DNA of 64,000 nucleotides from Virgibacillus sp. SK37 (GTDB taxonomy: Bacteria; Bacillota; Bacilli; Bacillales; Amphibacillaceae): positions 2,022,213 to 2,086,212 of the forward strand of contig NZ_CP007161.1 of the NCBI RefSeq assembly GCF_000725285.1, written 5' to 3'. Positions 42,888-53,065 of the stretch are shown here, piece after piece. Below the pieces are notes generated by a model. The model was not told the origin of the DNA and did not search any database. It saw only the letters and a list, made by a program, of their open reading frames with translations. How positions within the stretch are numbered: position 1 is the stretch's first letter; every line of letters starts with the position of its first letter. Position numbers and translations under genes: made by a program.

Positions 42888-45338
42888 TTAATTATTCAAT
42901 CCTTCAAATGGTTTGTAATAGTTAGCTTTTTTCCATACTTCTCTTACTTCTCCATGCTGGTCAGTGTCTATAACAAACGACCCATTACTATATCGATCAC
43001 TTAAAGGTAGCTCCAAAGGAAAAACGGTATGTTTCTCTCCGCTTTCCGTTTGGAAACATAAGGAGTCATTCTCATCTACAACGAATAGGCCTACAAGTAA
43101 ATGTGGTTTGTTTTTTAATTCGCGTAACATAACAAGACCACGTTTAGCACGACTTGTTTTCTCAAAATCTTTCAAATTCATCCGCTTGCAAGCCCCACGC
43201 TGAGTAATTAACACAAGTGAAGGTTCAGATAAATCATCGAAAACCTGCCCACTTATTACACTTTCATTGTCTCTTAGTTGTATTGCTTTTACACCTGCAG
43301 CCCGCTGGCCGACTACAGATATTTCCTCCTCATGATACCAAAGCCCATAGCCCTTATCGGATGCTACAAATATATCTGCATGACCATTCGTTCTGCAAAC
43401 CTGCACTACTTCATCATTATTTCTAACGTTTAGAGCAATTAACGCTTTTGAATATCTTTGAGCATCATACAATGGTAATTCACTACGTTTTACCATTCCA
43501 TTTTTAGTAAAGAAGATCAGGTAATTATCCTTTTCAAAGTCTCTCACCGGTAGACACTGAATAATACGTTCATCTTGATCTATAGAAGCGATATTGGAAA
43601 TGTGTTGGCCTATATCTTTCCATCTAATGTCTGGAAGCTCATGAACTGGTATAGATAGATATTTACCTTTATTTGTAAAGAGCAGGATTTTGTCTGTTGT
43701 ATTCATTTCTATTAAACCTACGAGATGATCTTCATCTTTCATTGCAAAATCTTCCCCATTGGATGCAGCATAGGAACGCAGACTTGTTCTTTTAATATAG
43801 CCGTCTCTGGTAGTTGACACTAGCACGTCTTCACTTGCGACCATGACTTCAATATTTATTTTTAGTTCTTCAATCTGCTCTTCTATAACAGTACGTCTTT
43901 TATCTGAATACTGTTTCTTTAGCTGTCTTAGATCCTTCTTAATTGATTGGAATAATTTTTTCTCACTTTGTAGCATAGCTTCGTATTCTGCTATCTTTTT
44001 TCGAAGTTCATCAGCTTCCTTTTCAAGTGAGGTTATATCTGTATTCGTTAAACGATATAATTGAAGCATAACTATAGCCTCAGCCTGCGCTTCTGTAAAT
44101 TCATATTTAGCTATAATTTGTTTCTTTGCATCTTGTTTATCCTTTGAAGAGCGAATCGTAGCAATTAATTGATCTAATATAGAGATAGCTTTAATTAAAC
44201 CTTCAACAATATGGGCACGGTCTTTAGCTTTCTTCAAATCAAAGTTAATTTGCCTTGTGGCCACTTCTTTCTGATGAAGAATATATGCATCCAAAATATT
44301 AGGTAATGATAATAGCTTTGGTGTTTTGTCTTGAATGGCTACCATATTAAAATGATATGTAACCTGAAGATCTGTATTTTTAAATAGATAATTCAATATA
44401 CCTTCACTGTTAGCATCTTTTTTCAATTCAATCACGATTCGTAAACCTGTACGGTCTGTTTCATCTCGTACTTCAGCAATTCCTTCCACTTTCCGATCAA
44501 TACGCAATTCATCCATTTTCTTAACCATATTTGCTTTATTAACTTCGAATGGAATTTCATCTATAATGATTTGTTTCCGATTTCCACGAACATCCTCAAC
44601 TTTTGTTTTGCCTCGAACTATTATCTTTCCTCTACCTGTTTCATAAGCTTTTTTGATTCCTTCAACACCTTGAATAATTCCACCGGTAGGAAAGTCTGGC
44701 CCGTTAATAACCTTCATTAATTGATCTAATGTGGCTTCTGGGTTATCAATCTTCATAATGACAGCATCAATAACCTCATCAAGATTATGTGGCGGAATAT
44801 CTGTTGCATAACCTGCTGAAATCCCTGTGGAACCATTGACAAGCAAATTAGGAAATTTAGCAGGGAGAACTACTGGCTCTGCATCCGTATCATCAAAGTT
44901 TGGAATGAAATCAACAGTTTCTTTATCTATGTCCCGTAAAAGTTCTGAAGCTATACTTGAAAGTCTGGCCTCCGTATAACGCATAGCAGCAGGCGGGTCA
45001 CCGTCAATACTACCATTATTTCCGTGCATTTCGATCAACAGATTCCTCATCTTCCAATCTTGACTGAGTCGAACCATCGCCTCGTACACGGATGAGTCAC
45101 CATGTGGATGGTAATTACCTATTACTGTACCAACGGTTTTTGCGGACTTACGAAAATTTTTATCGTGTGTATTTCTTTCTTCATGCATTGCATACAAAAT
45201 ACGGCGTTGAACCGGCTTCAGTCCATCACGAGCATCTGGCAGCGCACGATCTTGAATTATATATTTACTATACCTTCCAAACCTGTCACCAATAACTTCT
45301 TCTAGTGGAAGGTCTAAAAACGTTTCTGGTTGTGACAA
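42888..45338 (-). CDS. parC: DNA topoisomerase IV subunit A
   Basis: 816 residues. It cuts and rejoins DNA to unlink daughter chromosomes. The catalytic Tyr is residue 121 in [12 protein letters not shown]. The quinolone-resistance region reads [20 protein letters not shown], with the wild-type Ser82 and Glu86, so no common resistance change is present. The C-terminal beta-propeller repeats cover about 500-816. The start is TTG at 45338 after AAGGGGGGG. It follows parE by 27 bases. Confidence 0.97.
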   Translation of the reverse strand: MSQPETFLDLPLEEVIGDRFGRYSKYIIQDRALPDARDGLKPVQRRILYAMHEERNTHDKNFRKSAKTVGTVIGNYHPHGDSSVYEAMVRLSQDWKMRNLLIEMHGNNGSIDGDPPAAMRYTEARLSSIASELLRDIDKETVDFIPNFDDTDAEPVVLPAKFPNLLVNGSTGISAGYATDIPPHNLDEVIDAVIMKIDNPEATLDQLMKVINGPDFPTGGIIQGVEGIKKAYETGRGKIIVRGKTKVEDVRGNRKQIIIDEIPFEVNKANMVKKMDELRIDRKVEGIAEVRDETDRTGLRIVIELKKDANSEGILNYLFKNTDLQVTYHFNMVAIQDKTPKLLSLPNILDAYILHQKEVATRQINFDLKKAKDRAHIVEGLIKAISILDQLIATIRSSKDKQDAKKQIIAKYEFTEAQAEAIVMLQLYRLTNTDITSLEKEADELRKKIAEYEAMLQSEKKLFQSIKKDLRQLKKQYSDKRRTVIEEQIEELKINIEVMVASEDVLVSTTRDGYIKRTSLRSYAASNGEDFAMKDEDHLVGLIEMNTTDKILLFTNKGKYLSIPVHELPDIRWKDIGQHISNIASIDQDERIIQCLPVRDFEKDNYLIFFTKNGMVKRSELPLYDAQRYSKALIALNVRNNDEVVQVCRTNGHADIFVASDKGYGLWYHEEEISVVGQRAAGVKAIQLRDNESVISGQVFDDLSEPSLVLITQRGACKRMNLKDFEKTSRAKRGLVMLRELKNKPHLLVGLFVVDENDSLCFQTESGEKHTVFPLELPLSDRYSNGSFVIDTDQHGEVREVWKKANYYKPFEGLNN

Positions 45339-45365
45339 ACCAACCCCCCCTTACTATAATACGTA

Positions 45366-47324
45366 TTATATTTCTGTATGAATTTTATCGTTATCCAGGA
45401 TATTTGCGTCGTCTTCCAAACCAAACGCAACATTGCCTTCGATCCACTTTCTTCTTGGCTCTACTTTATCGCCCATCAATGTAGTTACCCTTCGTTCAGC
45501 CCTTGCAAGGTCTTCCAGTGTTACACGGATTAATGTACGTGTATCAGGGTTCATGGTTGTTTCCCATAATTGATCTGCATTCATTTCACCAAGGCCTTTG
45601 TAGCGTTGAATAACATATCCGCTCTTAAATTCTTTAAGCGCCTTTTTCATTTCTCCTTCTTCCCAAGCGTATTTAATTTGTTCTTTCTTTCCTTTTCCCT
45701 TGGAGATTTTGTAAAGCGGAGGCAGGGCAATATATATCTTACCATTTTCAACTAGAGGACGCATATATCGATAAAAAAATGTTAATAACAGTACTTGAAT
45801 GTGTGCTCCATCTGTATCTGCGTCTGTCATAATAATAATTTTATCATATTGTGCATCTTCCAAGTCAAAATCACCACCGACACCTGCGCCGATCGTGTGA
45901 ATGATAGTTGAAATTTCTTCATTTTTAAATACATCCTGCAGCTTAGCCTTTTCTGTATTGATAACTTTTCCTCGCAAAGGTAATACAGCCTGAAATTTCC
46001 GGTCTCTCCCTTGCTTTGCGGAACCACCTGCAGAATCACCCTCCACTAAATATAATTCATTTTTTTTAGGGTTTTTTGATTGCGCAGGAGTTAGTTTTCC
46101 ACTTAACATGGTATCTTTTCTACGCTTCTTCTTTCCAGTCCTTGCTTCTTCACGTGCTTTTCTTGCCGCTTCACGTGCCTCTTTCGCTTTAATGGATTTT
46201 TTAATCAAAAGTCCTGCTACCTCTGGATTTTCTTCAAGAAAATAGGATAATTTTTCGGACACTACTCCATCTACTGCTGAGCGTGCTTCGGTCGTACCAA
46301 GTTTTCCTTTTGTTTGGCCTTCAAATTGCAGGCTTTCTTCAGGAACACGGACAGAGACAATAGCAGTAAGCCCCTCCCTTATATCTGTTCCTTCCAGATT
46401 TTTTTCTTTTTCTTTTAGTAAATTTGCTCTCCTGGCATAGTCGTTAAATGTCCTTGTTATCGCTGTACGAGCTCCAGATTCATGGGTTCCGCCATCTCTT
46501 GTACGTACATGATTAACAAAAGAAAGCATACTTTCTGCATATCCGTCATTAAACTGAAATGCAAAATCAACTTCTATCCCTTGAGCTTCACCCTCAAAAG
46601 AAACAACTGGATGCAAAGCATCTTTTTCTTCATTCAAGTAATTTACAAAGGATTCTAATCCATCGGGGAATTCGTAGGTCACATGTGAATCTTGTCGTAA
46701 ATCATTTAATTCAATATGAAGTCCTTTGAGTAAAAATGCAGCTTCACGCAGTCGCTCTGACAAGGTTTCGAAGTCATACACGGTGGCAGAAAATATTGCT
46801 GGGTCTGGTTTAAAATGAATGGTAGTACCTTTCTTTCTCGTACTCCCTTTCTTTTCTAAGGAACTTACTGGCTTTCCTCCATTTTCAAAACGTTGAAAAT
46901 ATGTATGACCATCTCTATGGATAGTTACTTCTAACCATTCAGATAATGCATTTACTACAGATGCGCCAACCCCATGTAGTCCGCCACTTGTCTTGTAACC
47001 ACCTTGTCCGAACTTTCCTCCGGCATGAAGAATGGTAAATATTACTTCTGTTGTCGGTTTGCCCGTGCTATGCATACCTGTTGGGATTCCACGACCATTA
47101 TCTTCTACTGAAATACTATTGTCTTTATGTACAGTAACTTTTATAACATTGCCATATCCTGCCAATGCTTCATCGACCGCATTGTCTACGATCTCGAATA
47201 CTAAATGATGCAATCCACGCATATCTGTGCTTCCAATATACATACCAGGTCTTTTTCGGACTGCTTCCAAACCCTCAAGTACTTGGATAGATTCATCATT
47301 ATAATTAACTGGTTTCTTTGCCAA
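45366..47324 (-). CDS. parE: DNA topoisomerase IV subunit B
   Basis: 652 residues. The ATPase half: EIVDNAVDEALAGYG (ATP-binding Glu/Asn), DNGRGIPTGMH, and GGLHGVGASVVNAL. The Toprim half: VEGDSAGGSAKQGRDRKFQAVLPLRGK and MTDADTDGAHI. It works with ParC to decatenate chromosomes. The start is TTG at 47324, with AGGAG 11 bases upstream. A promoter with a LexA-like box is 70 bases upstream. The parE-parC order and the yneT gene upstream match B. subtilis. Confidence 0.97.
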   Translation of the reverse strand: MAKKPVNYNDESIQVLEGLEAVRKRPGMYIGSTDMRGLHHLVFEIVDNAVDEALAGYGNVIKVTVHKDNSISVEDNGRGIPTGMHSTGKPTTEVIFTILHAGGKFGQGGYKTSGGLHGVGASVVNALSEWLEVTIHRDGHTYFQRFENGGKPVSSLEKKGSTRKKGTTIHFKPDPAIFSATVYDFETLSERLREAAFLLKGLHIELNDLRQDSHVTYEFPDGLESFVNYLNEEKDALHPVVSFEGEAQGIEVDFAFQFNDGYAESMLSFVNHVRTRDGGTHESGARTAITRTFNDYARRANLLKEKEKNLEGTDIREGLTAIVSVRVPEESLQFEGQTKGKLGTTEARSAVDGVVSEKLSYFLEENPEVAGLLIKKSIKAKEAREAARKAREEARTGKKKRRKDTMLSGKLTPAQSKNPKKNELYLVEGDSAGGSAKQGRDRKFQAVLPLRGKVINTEKAKLQDVFKNEEISTIIHTIGAGVGGDFDLEDAQYDKIIIMTDADTDGAHIQVLLLTFFYRYMRPLVENGKIYIALPPLYKISKGKGKKEQIKYAWEEGEMKKALKEFKSGYVIQRYKGLGEMNADQLWETTMNPDTRTLIRVTLEDLARAERRVTTLMGDKVEPRRKWIEGNVAFGLEDDANILDNDKIHTEI

Positions 47325-47392
47325 GATATCATCTACTCCTTTTTTATTTAAGCAAGGATCCTTTTTTCATTTATATTTTTCTTGTTTATAAC

Positions 47393-47421
47393 ATAATAGA
47401 ACAAATGTTTGCATTTGTAAA
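47393..47421 (-). promoter_or_regulatory. parEC promoter with LexA-like box in the spacer
   Basis: On the minus strand TTTACA, 17 bases, TATTAT. The spacer and the first base of the -10 hold CAAACATTTGTTCT (47398-47411), two bases away from the consensus CGAAC-N4-GTTCG. A 7-base inverted repeat ACAAATG/CATTTGT (47401-47418) overlaps it. It has the same layout as the yolD promoter. Confidence 0.62.
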
Positions 47422-47624
47422 TATGGATGATTTATAACTAAGCTTTATTAGAGGCATGCTACTAAGTATACTATACATGAAAATAGCTTGTATAGAAGGA
47501 AAAAGCAATGAATTCTCTTATAAAATTAAAAACAGCTATTTTTGAGATTGAATAGAACGAACTAAAACTGAACAGGTTTAATCTAATAAAAATTCCCGCA
47601 ACTTTAAGAGTTAGTCGAAAGAAT

Positions 47625-47653
47625 AATAAAGGGATGACAATTAATGTCACCCC
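47625..47653 (-). terminator. Terminator of the CoA-binding protein gene
   Basis: On the minus strand GGGGTGACA and TGTCATCCC pair (one G-U) around a five-base loop, followed by TTTATTATT. The rest of 47422-47624 shows nothing. Confidence 0.75.
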
Positions 47654-47661
47654 AAGAACTT

Positions 47662-48081
47662 TTATTTCCTTACTAATACAGCATGTAAAACTTTGATACA
47701 CATATCCATAATCACTGTAAAATCTCTTTCTGTCAAATAATCATATGCTTCCTCGTTTACAATTCCCTGTTGGGCCCAAAATACGCGACAATCCGTTTTT
47801 GCTGCTTCTTTCGCAATACCTGGTAAAAATTCCGGCCTTCTAAAAACATTAATGATATCCACTTTTTCGGGAATATCTGTTATAGAAGGATATGCCTTTT
47901 CACCCAAAACTTCATCTACCGTAGGATTAACCGGGATAACACGATAACCTTCTTCCTGCATAATCTTGGAAATCTGGTAGGATGTTCTTCGCGGGTTATC
48001 TGACAACCCAACAACTGCAATTGTTTTTGCCGTCTCGAGAATTTCCTTTATCGTTTCCCTGGTGGGATTCTCCCAACTCAT
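47662..48081 (-). CDS. CoA-binding domain protein (YneT-like)
   Basis: 139 residues, a single Rossmann-type CoA_binding_2 domain: TIAVVGLSDNPRRTSYQISKIMQEEGYRVIPVNP, then VDIINVFRRPEFLPGIAKEA and VFWAQQGIVNEEAYDYL. It probably binds CoA or a similar nucleotide; the biological role is unknown. GGAGG precedes the ATG. It lies 13 bases downstream of the transporter operon and upstream of parE, as yneT does in B. subtilis. Confidence 0.9.
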   Translation of the reverse strand: MSWENPTRETIKEILETAKTIAVVGLSDNPRRTSYQISKIMQEEGYRVIPVNPTVDEVLGEKAYPSITDIPEKVDIINVFRRPEFLPGIAKEAAKTDCRVFWAQQGIVNEEAYDYLTERDFTVIMDMCIKVLHAVLVRK

Positions 48082-48094
48082 AATATACCTCCTT

Positions 48095-49621
48095 CTACTT
48101 ATCCAAAAGATTTTTATCCAATAAGAAGTCTTTAGCTACCTTACTAGGAGATTGATCTTCATAATCTACTTTGTAATTCATCTTTCTCATCTCTTCATCA
48201 CTGATCTTACCAGCAAGTTGATTTAATATTTCTTTTAGTTCAGGATATTTATCTAGCGTCTCATTTCTCATTAATGGAGCACCTTGATATGGAGGAAAGA
48301 GATTCTCAGGATCTTTTAGAGTTACTAAGTCTAATTCTATCATATAACTATCTGTCGCATAAGCATCAATGATATCTACATTACCGTTTGCAAGTGCATC
48401 TTGTCGAATACCAGGCTCCATTGTTTTTACTTTTGCAATGTCCAAGTTGTATAACTCTTGCATTCCTACATAGCCATCATATCTATCTTTAAATTCAAGC
48501 GTAAAGCCGGCTGTAATTTTGTCTTCAATTTGCTTAAGGTCTCCAATTTCTTTCAAATTGTGCTTTTCCGCTAATTCCTTGGTCGTCGCTACAGCATAGG
48601 TATTATTAAATTTCATTGGCTGCAGAAAAGCCATATCATATTGTTGGTCCATTCCTTCTTTCGCTTGTTGGTACACTTCTTTGGGATCATTACTATTCGC
48701 TTCTGATTCCAAATGTGTAACAATAGCCGTACCAGTAAATTCCGGATAAATATCTATACTGCCGTTCTTCAAAGCTGTGAAGACAAATGCGGTTTTACCA
48801 AGTCCAGGTTCAAGCTTCACAGATAAGTCGGATTCTTCCTCTATCAAATGCTTGTATATATTAATTAATATAGCAGGTTCAGATCCTAATTTACCACCAA
48901 TTACAATATCTGTTTTTTTTGCACTATCTAAAAAGAAAGGAGTGGTTACAACAATCACTGCTATTATAAGCATGGCGATAAATGCCTTAAAGCCTGCTTT
49001 TTTTGAAACCTGTTCAAACCCTCTTAAAATAAAATCGAGCGCAATTGCAAGCAATGCAGCAGGAATTGCACCTAACAATATTAAGTTAACATCTGCTCCA
49101 CGATCAATTCCCAATAAGATAAGTTCTCCCAAGCCACCTGCCCCAATTAAAGCAGCGATTGTTGTAGTTCCAACAATCAAAACCATAGACGTTCTAATAC
49201 CGGCCATGATAACAGGCATAGCTATAGGGAGCTCAACTTTGGTTAGCCGTTTGAATGAGTTCATACCCATTCCCGTGGCAGCTTCAGTCAAAGCTGCATC
49301 TACTTCATTAATACCAGTATAAGTGTTCCTGAGAATAGGCAATAGCCCATATGTTGTCAAGGCAATAATTGCAGGTGTGGTACCTATTCCGAAAAAAGGA
49401 ATTAGAAATGCCAGGACAGCAAGACTGGGTATTGTTTGCATAATAGCCGATATACCAATAATAGGCTCGGCAACTTTTCTATACCTTGTCAAAAGAATTC
49501 CAATAGGAACTGCAATGATTATGGCGATAACCAATGATAACAGAGAAATTTGCAAATGTTCCCAAATTGTTTCTATTAACATACCTTTTCTGCTTTGAAA
49601 TACGGAGATGAATTCATTCAT
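48095..49621 (-). CDS. Compatible-solute ABC transporter: fused permease and substrate-binding protein
   Basis: 508 residues. The N-terminal permease (about 1-215, five or six helices, with GMNSFKRLTKVELPIAMPVIMAG as EAA loop) is joined, through another helix (about 215-235), to a substrate-binding domain of the glycine betaine/choline class (about 238-508: DIVIGGKLGSEPAILINIYKHL). In B. subtilis OpuB/OpuC these are separate genes. It imports osmoprotectants such as glycine betaine, carnitine or choline. The ATG overlaps the ATPase gene's stop by four bases (ATGA), so both are one operon. Osmotic induction is likely, though no clear promoter is seen. Confidence 0.92.
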   Translation of the reverse strand: MNEFISVFQSRKGMLIETIWEHLQISLLSLVIAIIIAVPIGILLTRYRKVAEPIIGISAIMQTIPSLAVLAFLIPFFGIGTTPAIIALTTYGLLPILRNTYTGINEVDAALTEAATGMGMNSFKRLTKVELPIAMPVIMAGIRTSMVLIVGTTTIAALIGAGGLGELILLGIDRGADVNLILLGAIPAALLAIALDFILRGFEQVSKKAGFKAFIAMLIIAVIVVTTPFFLDSAKKTDIVIGGKLGSEPAILINIYKHLIEEESDLSVKLEPGLGKTAFVFTALKNGSIDIYPEFTGTAIVTHLESEANSNDPKEVYQQAKEGMDQQYDMAFLQPMKFNNTYAVATTKELAEKHNLKEIGDLKQIEDKITAGFTLEFKDRYDGYVGMQELYNLDIAKVKTMEPGIRQDALANGNVDIIDAYATDSYMIELDLVTLKDPENLFPPYQGAPLMRNETLDKYPELKEILNQLAGKISDEEMRKMNYKVDYEDQSPSKVAKDFLLDKNLLDK

Positions 49622-50679
49622 GAGTGAATCACTCCGTTTTCTATTTTTGTTTTACTTTTTAAATAATTGATAATCAATTTATAGCTTAATATACCAACTA
49701 ATTTATCTCCCTTAACAACTGGAAGCTTATCTGTTGATTGAAGAGATTCTGTTGCTTTGTATAAAGGGATATCATTATCCAAGGTTTCCCCTTTGATTAG
49801 CTTACCGTCCTGAAGTGTACCTATATAAGTACCGTTTTCTTCCACAACAAAATATTTTCTCTGTTTATCATATTCTCCTTTTTCATATAATTCATGAAAG
49901 AGGATAACTTCATGATCCGGAACAGCTATTACATCAACAGCTGTTTGCCAAGGGGATTTACGCTCCCCAATAAAATCTTTCACAAATTCAGTAGCAGGGT
50001 GAAGAATCAGGTTCTGAGGTGTATCTACTTGAACAATTTCTCCGCCCTTCATTAAACAAACTTTATCTCCTAAAGCCATCGCTTCATCAATATCATGAGT
50101 TACAAACAGAATTGTTTTCTTTATTTCCCTTTGTAAACTGCGAATATCATCTTGCAACTGTTCCCTGCTAATCGGGTCAAGTGCACTAAAAGGTTCGTCC
50201 ATTAAAATAATGTCTGGATCCGCTGCAAGAGCCCTAATAACTCCTATCCGCTGTTGCTGTCCTCCAGAGAGTTCCTGTGGCATTCGCTTTTTAAATGTGG
50301 TAGGATCTAAGCCAACCATTTGTAAAAGTTCCTCAGCTCTCTTATCAACATCCTTTCGCTTCCACTTTTTCATCTCGGGGACCACAGAGATATTCTCTCC
50401 AATCGTCATGTGGGGAAACAAGGCAATCTGCTGTAGAACGTAACCTATATTCCATCTTAACTCATGGATGTTATACTCTTTAATATTTTTATTATTTATG
50501 TAAATTTCTCCTAAAGTAGGTTCAATTAAACGATTGACCATTTTCATTGTAGTTGTTTTTCCACAACCACTTGGCCCTATAAGCGTAACTATTTCCCCTT
50601 CTTCAATATGTAATGAAAAATCTTTTACTGCTTCTGTTCCATCTGAATATGTTTTATTCACTTTCTTAAACTCAATCAT
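49618..50679 (-). CDS. Compatible-solute ABC transporter ATPase with CBS domains
   Basis: 353 residues. Walker A GPSGCGKTT (about 35-43), signature LSGGQQQR (about 138), Walker B ILMDEPFSALD. The C-terminal third has two CBS-like segments, as in OpuCA, which may sense ionic strength. It powers the fused permease/binding protein whose gene overlaps by four bases. AAGGGAAGA precedes the ATG. It diverges from plsY, with 169 bases between them. Confidence 0.94.
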   Translation of the reverse strand: MIEFKKVNKTYSDGTEAVKDFSLHIEEGEIVTLIGPSGCGKTTTMKMVNRLIEPTLGEIYINNKNIKEYNIHELRWNIGYVLQQIALFPHMTIGENISVVPEMKKWKRKDVDKRAEELLQMVGLDPTTFKKRMPQELSGGQQQRIGVIRALAADPDIILMDEPFSALDPISREQLQDDIRSLQREIKKTILFVTHDIDEAMALGDKVCLMKGGEIVQVDTPQNLILHPATEFVKDFIGERKSPWQTAVDVIAVPDHEVILFHELYEKGEYDKQRKYFVVEENGTYIGTLQDGKLIKGETLDNDIPLYKATESLQSTDKLPVVKGDKLVGILSYKLIINYLKSKTKIENGVIHS

Positions 50680-50848
50680 ATTTTTCTTCCCTTCTTTAGG
50701 GTTACTTTTTCTATTAATTCACATACCCTTTTTCTTTAATGTGAAACCTTTCAAATATTTTAATGGAATTTATAGTACTTTCTAACCCATCTTCATGCTA
50801 AAATATATACAATGCCCTTGGACAATACTCAAGAAAGTGGGAATTACA

Positions 50849-51430
50849 ATGGAATACATATTATTTGCTATTATTGCATACCTTTTAGGTTCTATCCCTT
50901 CCGCATTAGTAGTAGGGAAACTAGGATATAATATTGATATCCGCCAACACGGAAGTGGAAATCTTGGAGCCACGAATACATTCCGCGTGTTGGGGATGAA
51001 AGCTGGTATAATAGTTACCTTATCCGATATTTTAAAAGGGACTGCAGCCACATTGCTGCCACTGCTGGCAGATGCAGGTGTGTATCGCTTAATTATTGGC
51101 TTATTCGCAGTTTTGGGACATACCTACCCTATTTTTGCTCGGTTTAAAGGTGGAAAGGCAGTTGCTACGTCAGCAGGGATTATTTTAGGAATTAATCCTT
51201 TACTGTTTGTTATCATGATTGCCACCTTTTTGCTAACACTATATATATCCAAATATGTCTCTTTATCATCTATGATCACAGGGATTGTTACAATTATTGT
51301 TTCTGCATTATTTCAAGATATTGGTCTTATCATTGTAACATCTATCTTGACTATTTTTGTGTTTTACCGACATAAAGCAAATATTAAACGGATTAAAGAT
51401 AAAACAGAACCAAAAATTACTTGGATGTAA
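50849..51430 (+). CDS. plsY: Glycerol-3-phosphate acyltransferase PlsY
   Basis: 193 residues with five membrane helices. It makes lysophosphatidic acid from acyl-phosphate and glycerol-3-phosphate, the first step of phospholipid synthesis. The three conserved loops are [26 protein letters not shown] and [11 protein letters not shown]. The ATG at 50849 follows AAAGTGGG; the frame opens at 50795 without support. plsY next to the parE region is conserved with B. subtilis, except for the transporter genes in between. Confidence 0.96.
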   Translation: MEYILFAIIAYLLGSIPSALVVGKLGYNIDIRQHGSGNLGATNTFRVLGMKAGIIVTLSDILKGTAATLLPLLADAGVYRLIIGLFAVLGHTYPIFARFKGGKAVATSAGIILGINPLLFVIMIATFLLTLYISKYVSLSSMITGIVTIIVSALFQDIGLIIVTSILTIFVFYRHKANIKRIKDKTEPKITWM

Positions 51431-51514
51431 TGAAAGCATTCAAACTAAAAAATTGAATAAAACCTATACGTACAGTATACTTTGACTATCTACACAGAGA
51501 AAGGGGACCATGTT

Positions 51515-52453
51515 ATGGGCAACACAAAGACATTCCCGTCGAGAAAATTACCAAACAAAGAAGAACGTCATAAATTATTTGGTTCTGTAACTCCTGTCTT
51601 AAAAACAAAACCAATCGAAAAAAGTGAAATGGCAGATTTACAGAACACAAAAAAAGACTTTTTATTTGACCTGGATGCTGTTGGTGTAGCCAATGTAAAG
51701 CATCCTGTTACAATATACAGTAATCTAAAGCCGCTTGTACAAACAAGTGTAGGGAAAATTCAGTTCACTTCGAGTTTAAAAAACACGAGTAAAGGAACAA
51801 ATATGAGTCGTTTCACTGAGCAGCTGGCTTATTACCATGAAAAGGGTTTTACAGCAGACTTCTCTACATTAAAGCAGTTTGTGAAGGAACTGACAGAACG
51901 CTTGGAGCAATCCGATGCCACCATAGAAATGGAATTTCCTTGGTTTTATGAACGAAAAGGTCCGCAAACTGAGCTTGCAGGAATGAACCATGCTAATGTA
52001 TCCATGCGGGTTACCTATGATCAAATCAATGGGTTTTCGTTAGGTGCATCACTATCGGTATTTGTGACTACACTCTGTCCATGTTCTAAAGAGATAAGTG
52101 AATATAGTGCACATAACCAACGTGGCGAAGTTTCCATTGAAGTTGAACTGGACGATTTGGAATTTGATAATGTCGATGATTGGAAGCAAATGTTGCTAGA
52201 GGCTGCTGAAAGTAATGCCAGTTCCAGACTACACCCTGTTCTTAAGCGACCAGATGAAAAAATGGTCACGGAACAAGCATATGAAAATCCTCGCTTTGTA
52301 GAGGATATGGTCCGTTTAGTGGCTGCTGATCTATACGAAATGGAACTGGTAACTAAATTTAAAGTGCAATGCCGTAACGAAGAATCTATTCACATGCATG
52401 ATGCCATTGCTTCAATAACTTATGATAAAAACAGCATGACTTTCCCATCGTGA
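51515..52453 (+). CDS. folE2: GTP cyclohydrolase FolE2 (type IB)
   Basis: 312 residues. It makes dihydroneopterin triphosphate from GTP, the entry step to folate. The catalytic region is FVTTLCPCSKEISEYSAHNQRGEVSI, and the metal-binding Glu in PWFYERKGPQTELAG is present. FolE2 works with several metals and often replaces the zinc enzyme FolE under zinc limitation; no Zur box is seen upstream. The ATG at 51515 follows AAAGGGG. It is followed by yidD at 13 bases. Confidence 0.95.
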   Translation: MGNTKTFPSRKLPNKEERHKLFGSVTPVLKTKPIEKSEMADLQNTKKDFLFDLDAVGVANVKHPVTIYSNLKPLVQTSVGKIQFTSSLKNTSKGTNMSRFTEQLAYYHEKGFTADFSTLKQFVKELTERLEQSDATIEMEFPWFYERKGPQTELAGMNHANVSMRVTYDQINGFSLGASLSVFVTTLCPCSKEISEYSAHNQRGEVSIEVELDDLEFDNVDDWKQMLLEAAESNASSRLHPVLKRPDEKMVTEQAYENPRFVEDMVRLVAADLYEMELVTKFKVQCRNEESIHMHDAIASITYDKNSMTFPS

Positions 52454-52465
52454 GGATAAATTAAA

Positions 52466-52693
52466 ATGAAATTTTTATTTATAGGGCTAGTAAAATTTTA
52501 TCGATCAGCCATCAGTCCTTTCACACCAGCATCATGCCGTTTTTATCCAACCTGCTCAGCATACAGTTTAGAAGCTTTTCAACGGTTTGGTGCATGGAAA
52601 GGTCTTTTCTTATCTATAAAAAGGATTAGTAAATGTCATCCATTTCATTCAGGTGGTGTAGACCTCGTACCAGAAAAAAAGAAGAATAAGTAA
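52466..52693 (+). CDS. yidD: Membrane protein insertion efficiency factor YidD
   Basis: 75 residues, normal length. The family signature is [22 protein letters not shown] and [14 protein letters not shown]. It helps YidC insert inner-membrane proteins. It has an amphipathic N-terminal helix rather than a true membrane span. It shares the folE2 transcript and ends in a long palindromic terminator. Confidence 0.95.
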   Translation: MKFLFIGLVKFYRSAISPFTPASCRFYPTCSAYSLEAFQRFGAWKGLFLSIKRISKCHPFHSGGVDLVPEKKKNK

Positions 52694-52698
52694 GTGTT

Positions 52699-52750
52699 AT
52701 GTAAAAGAGCTAAACGAAAGGAATATACTCCTTGTTTAGCTCTTTTACAT
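52699..52750. terminator. Bidirectional terminator
   Basis: ATGTAAAAGAGCTAAAC and GTTTAGCTCTTTTACAT form a 17-base perfect stem with an 18-base loop, between yidD (+) and yneQ (-). Confidence 0.85.
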
Positions 52751-52763
52751 GCTAGAATACCAA

Positions 52764-53063
52764 TCAAAGGTTAAATCTATTTAACTGCTCCCATTGTCCT
52801 TCCTTCGTTAATACTTCCTTCTGTTTTTCTCCAAACAAATCAAAGTGTGGATAGTTTTTATCCATATGTAACCATTCAGGTAGCAGACCGTATTTCCTGC
52901 CCCATACAACAAGCTTTTCAACATCCTGACACCCAACCTTTGTAACGGTGTAGCAGCCTGGAAAACGATCATCCATCCAATAATGTGTTAAAATAGCTAT
53001 TTCTCCATTAGAAACCTCTTTTTTCCATGCTAATAATTCGTCTTTTTTAACACCAAAGGCCAT
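52764..53063 (-). CDS. YneQ-like protein
   Basis: 99 residues, soluble. It corresponds to B. subtilis yneQ in position, directly after the yneP thioesterase, and in size; its function is not known. Parts worth noting are the opening MAFGVKKDELLAWKKEVSNG, then ILTHYWMDDRFPGCYTVTKVGC and the Trp-rich WGRKYGLLPEWLHMDKNYPHFD. Its ATG comes two bases after the stop of the thioesterase gene, so the two are translationally coupled. Confidence 0.75.
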   Translation of the reverse strand: MAFGVKKDELLAWKKEVSNGEIAILTHYWMDDRFPGCYTVTKVGCQDVEKLVVWGRKYGLLPEWLHMDKNYPHFDLFGEKQKEVLTKEGQWEQLNRFNL

Positions 53064-53065
53064 TT

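Noticed and set aside
48777-49322. 181-codon frame antisense to the fused transporter gene
   Set aside because: Shadow frame over a conserved membrane/binding protein; no ribosome binding site.
51466-51484. TATAC/GTATA dyad upstream of folE2 as an operator
   Set aside because: Only five bases per arm and no link to a known regulator; no Zur-type site is present either.
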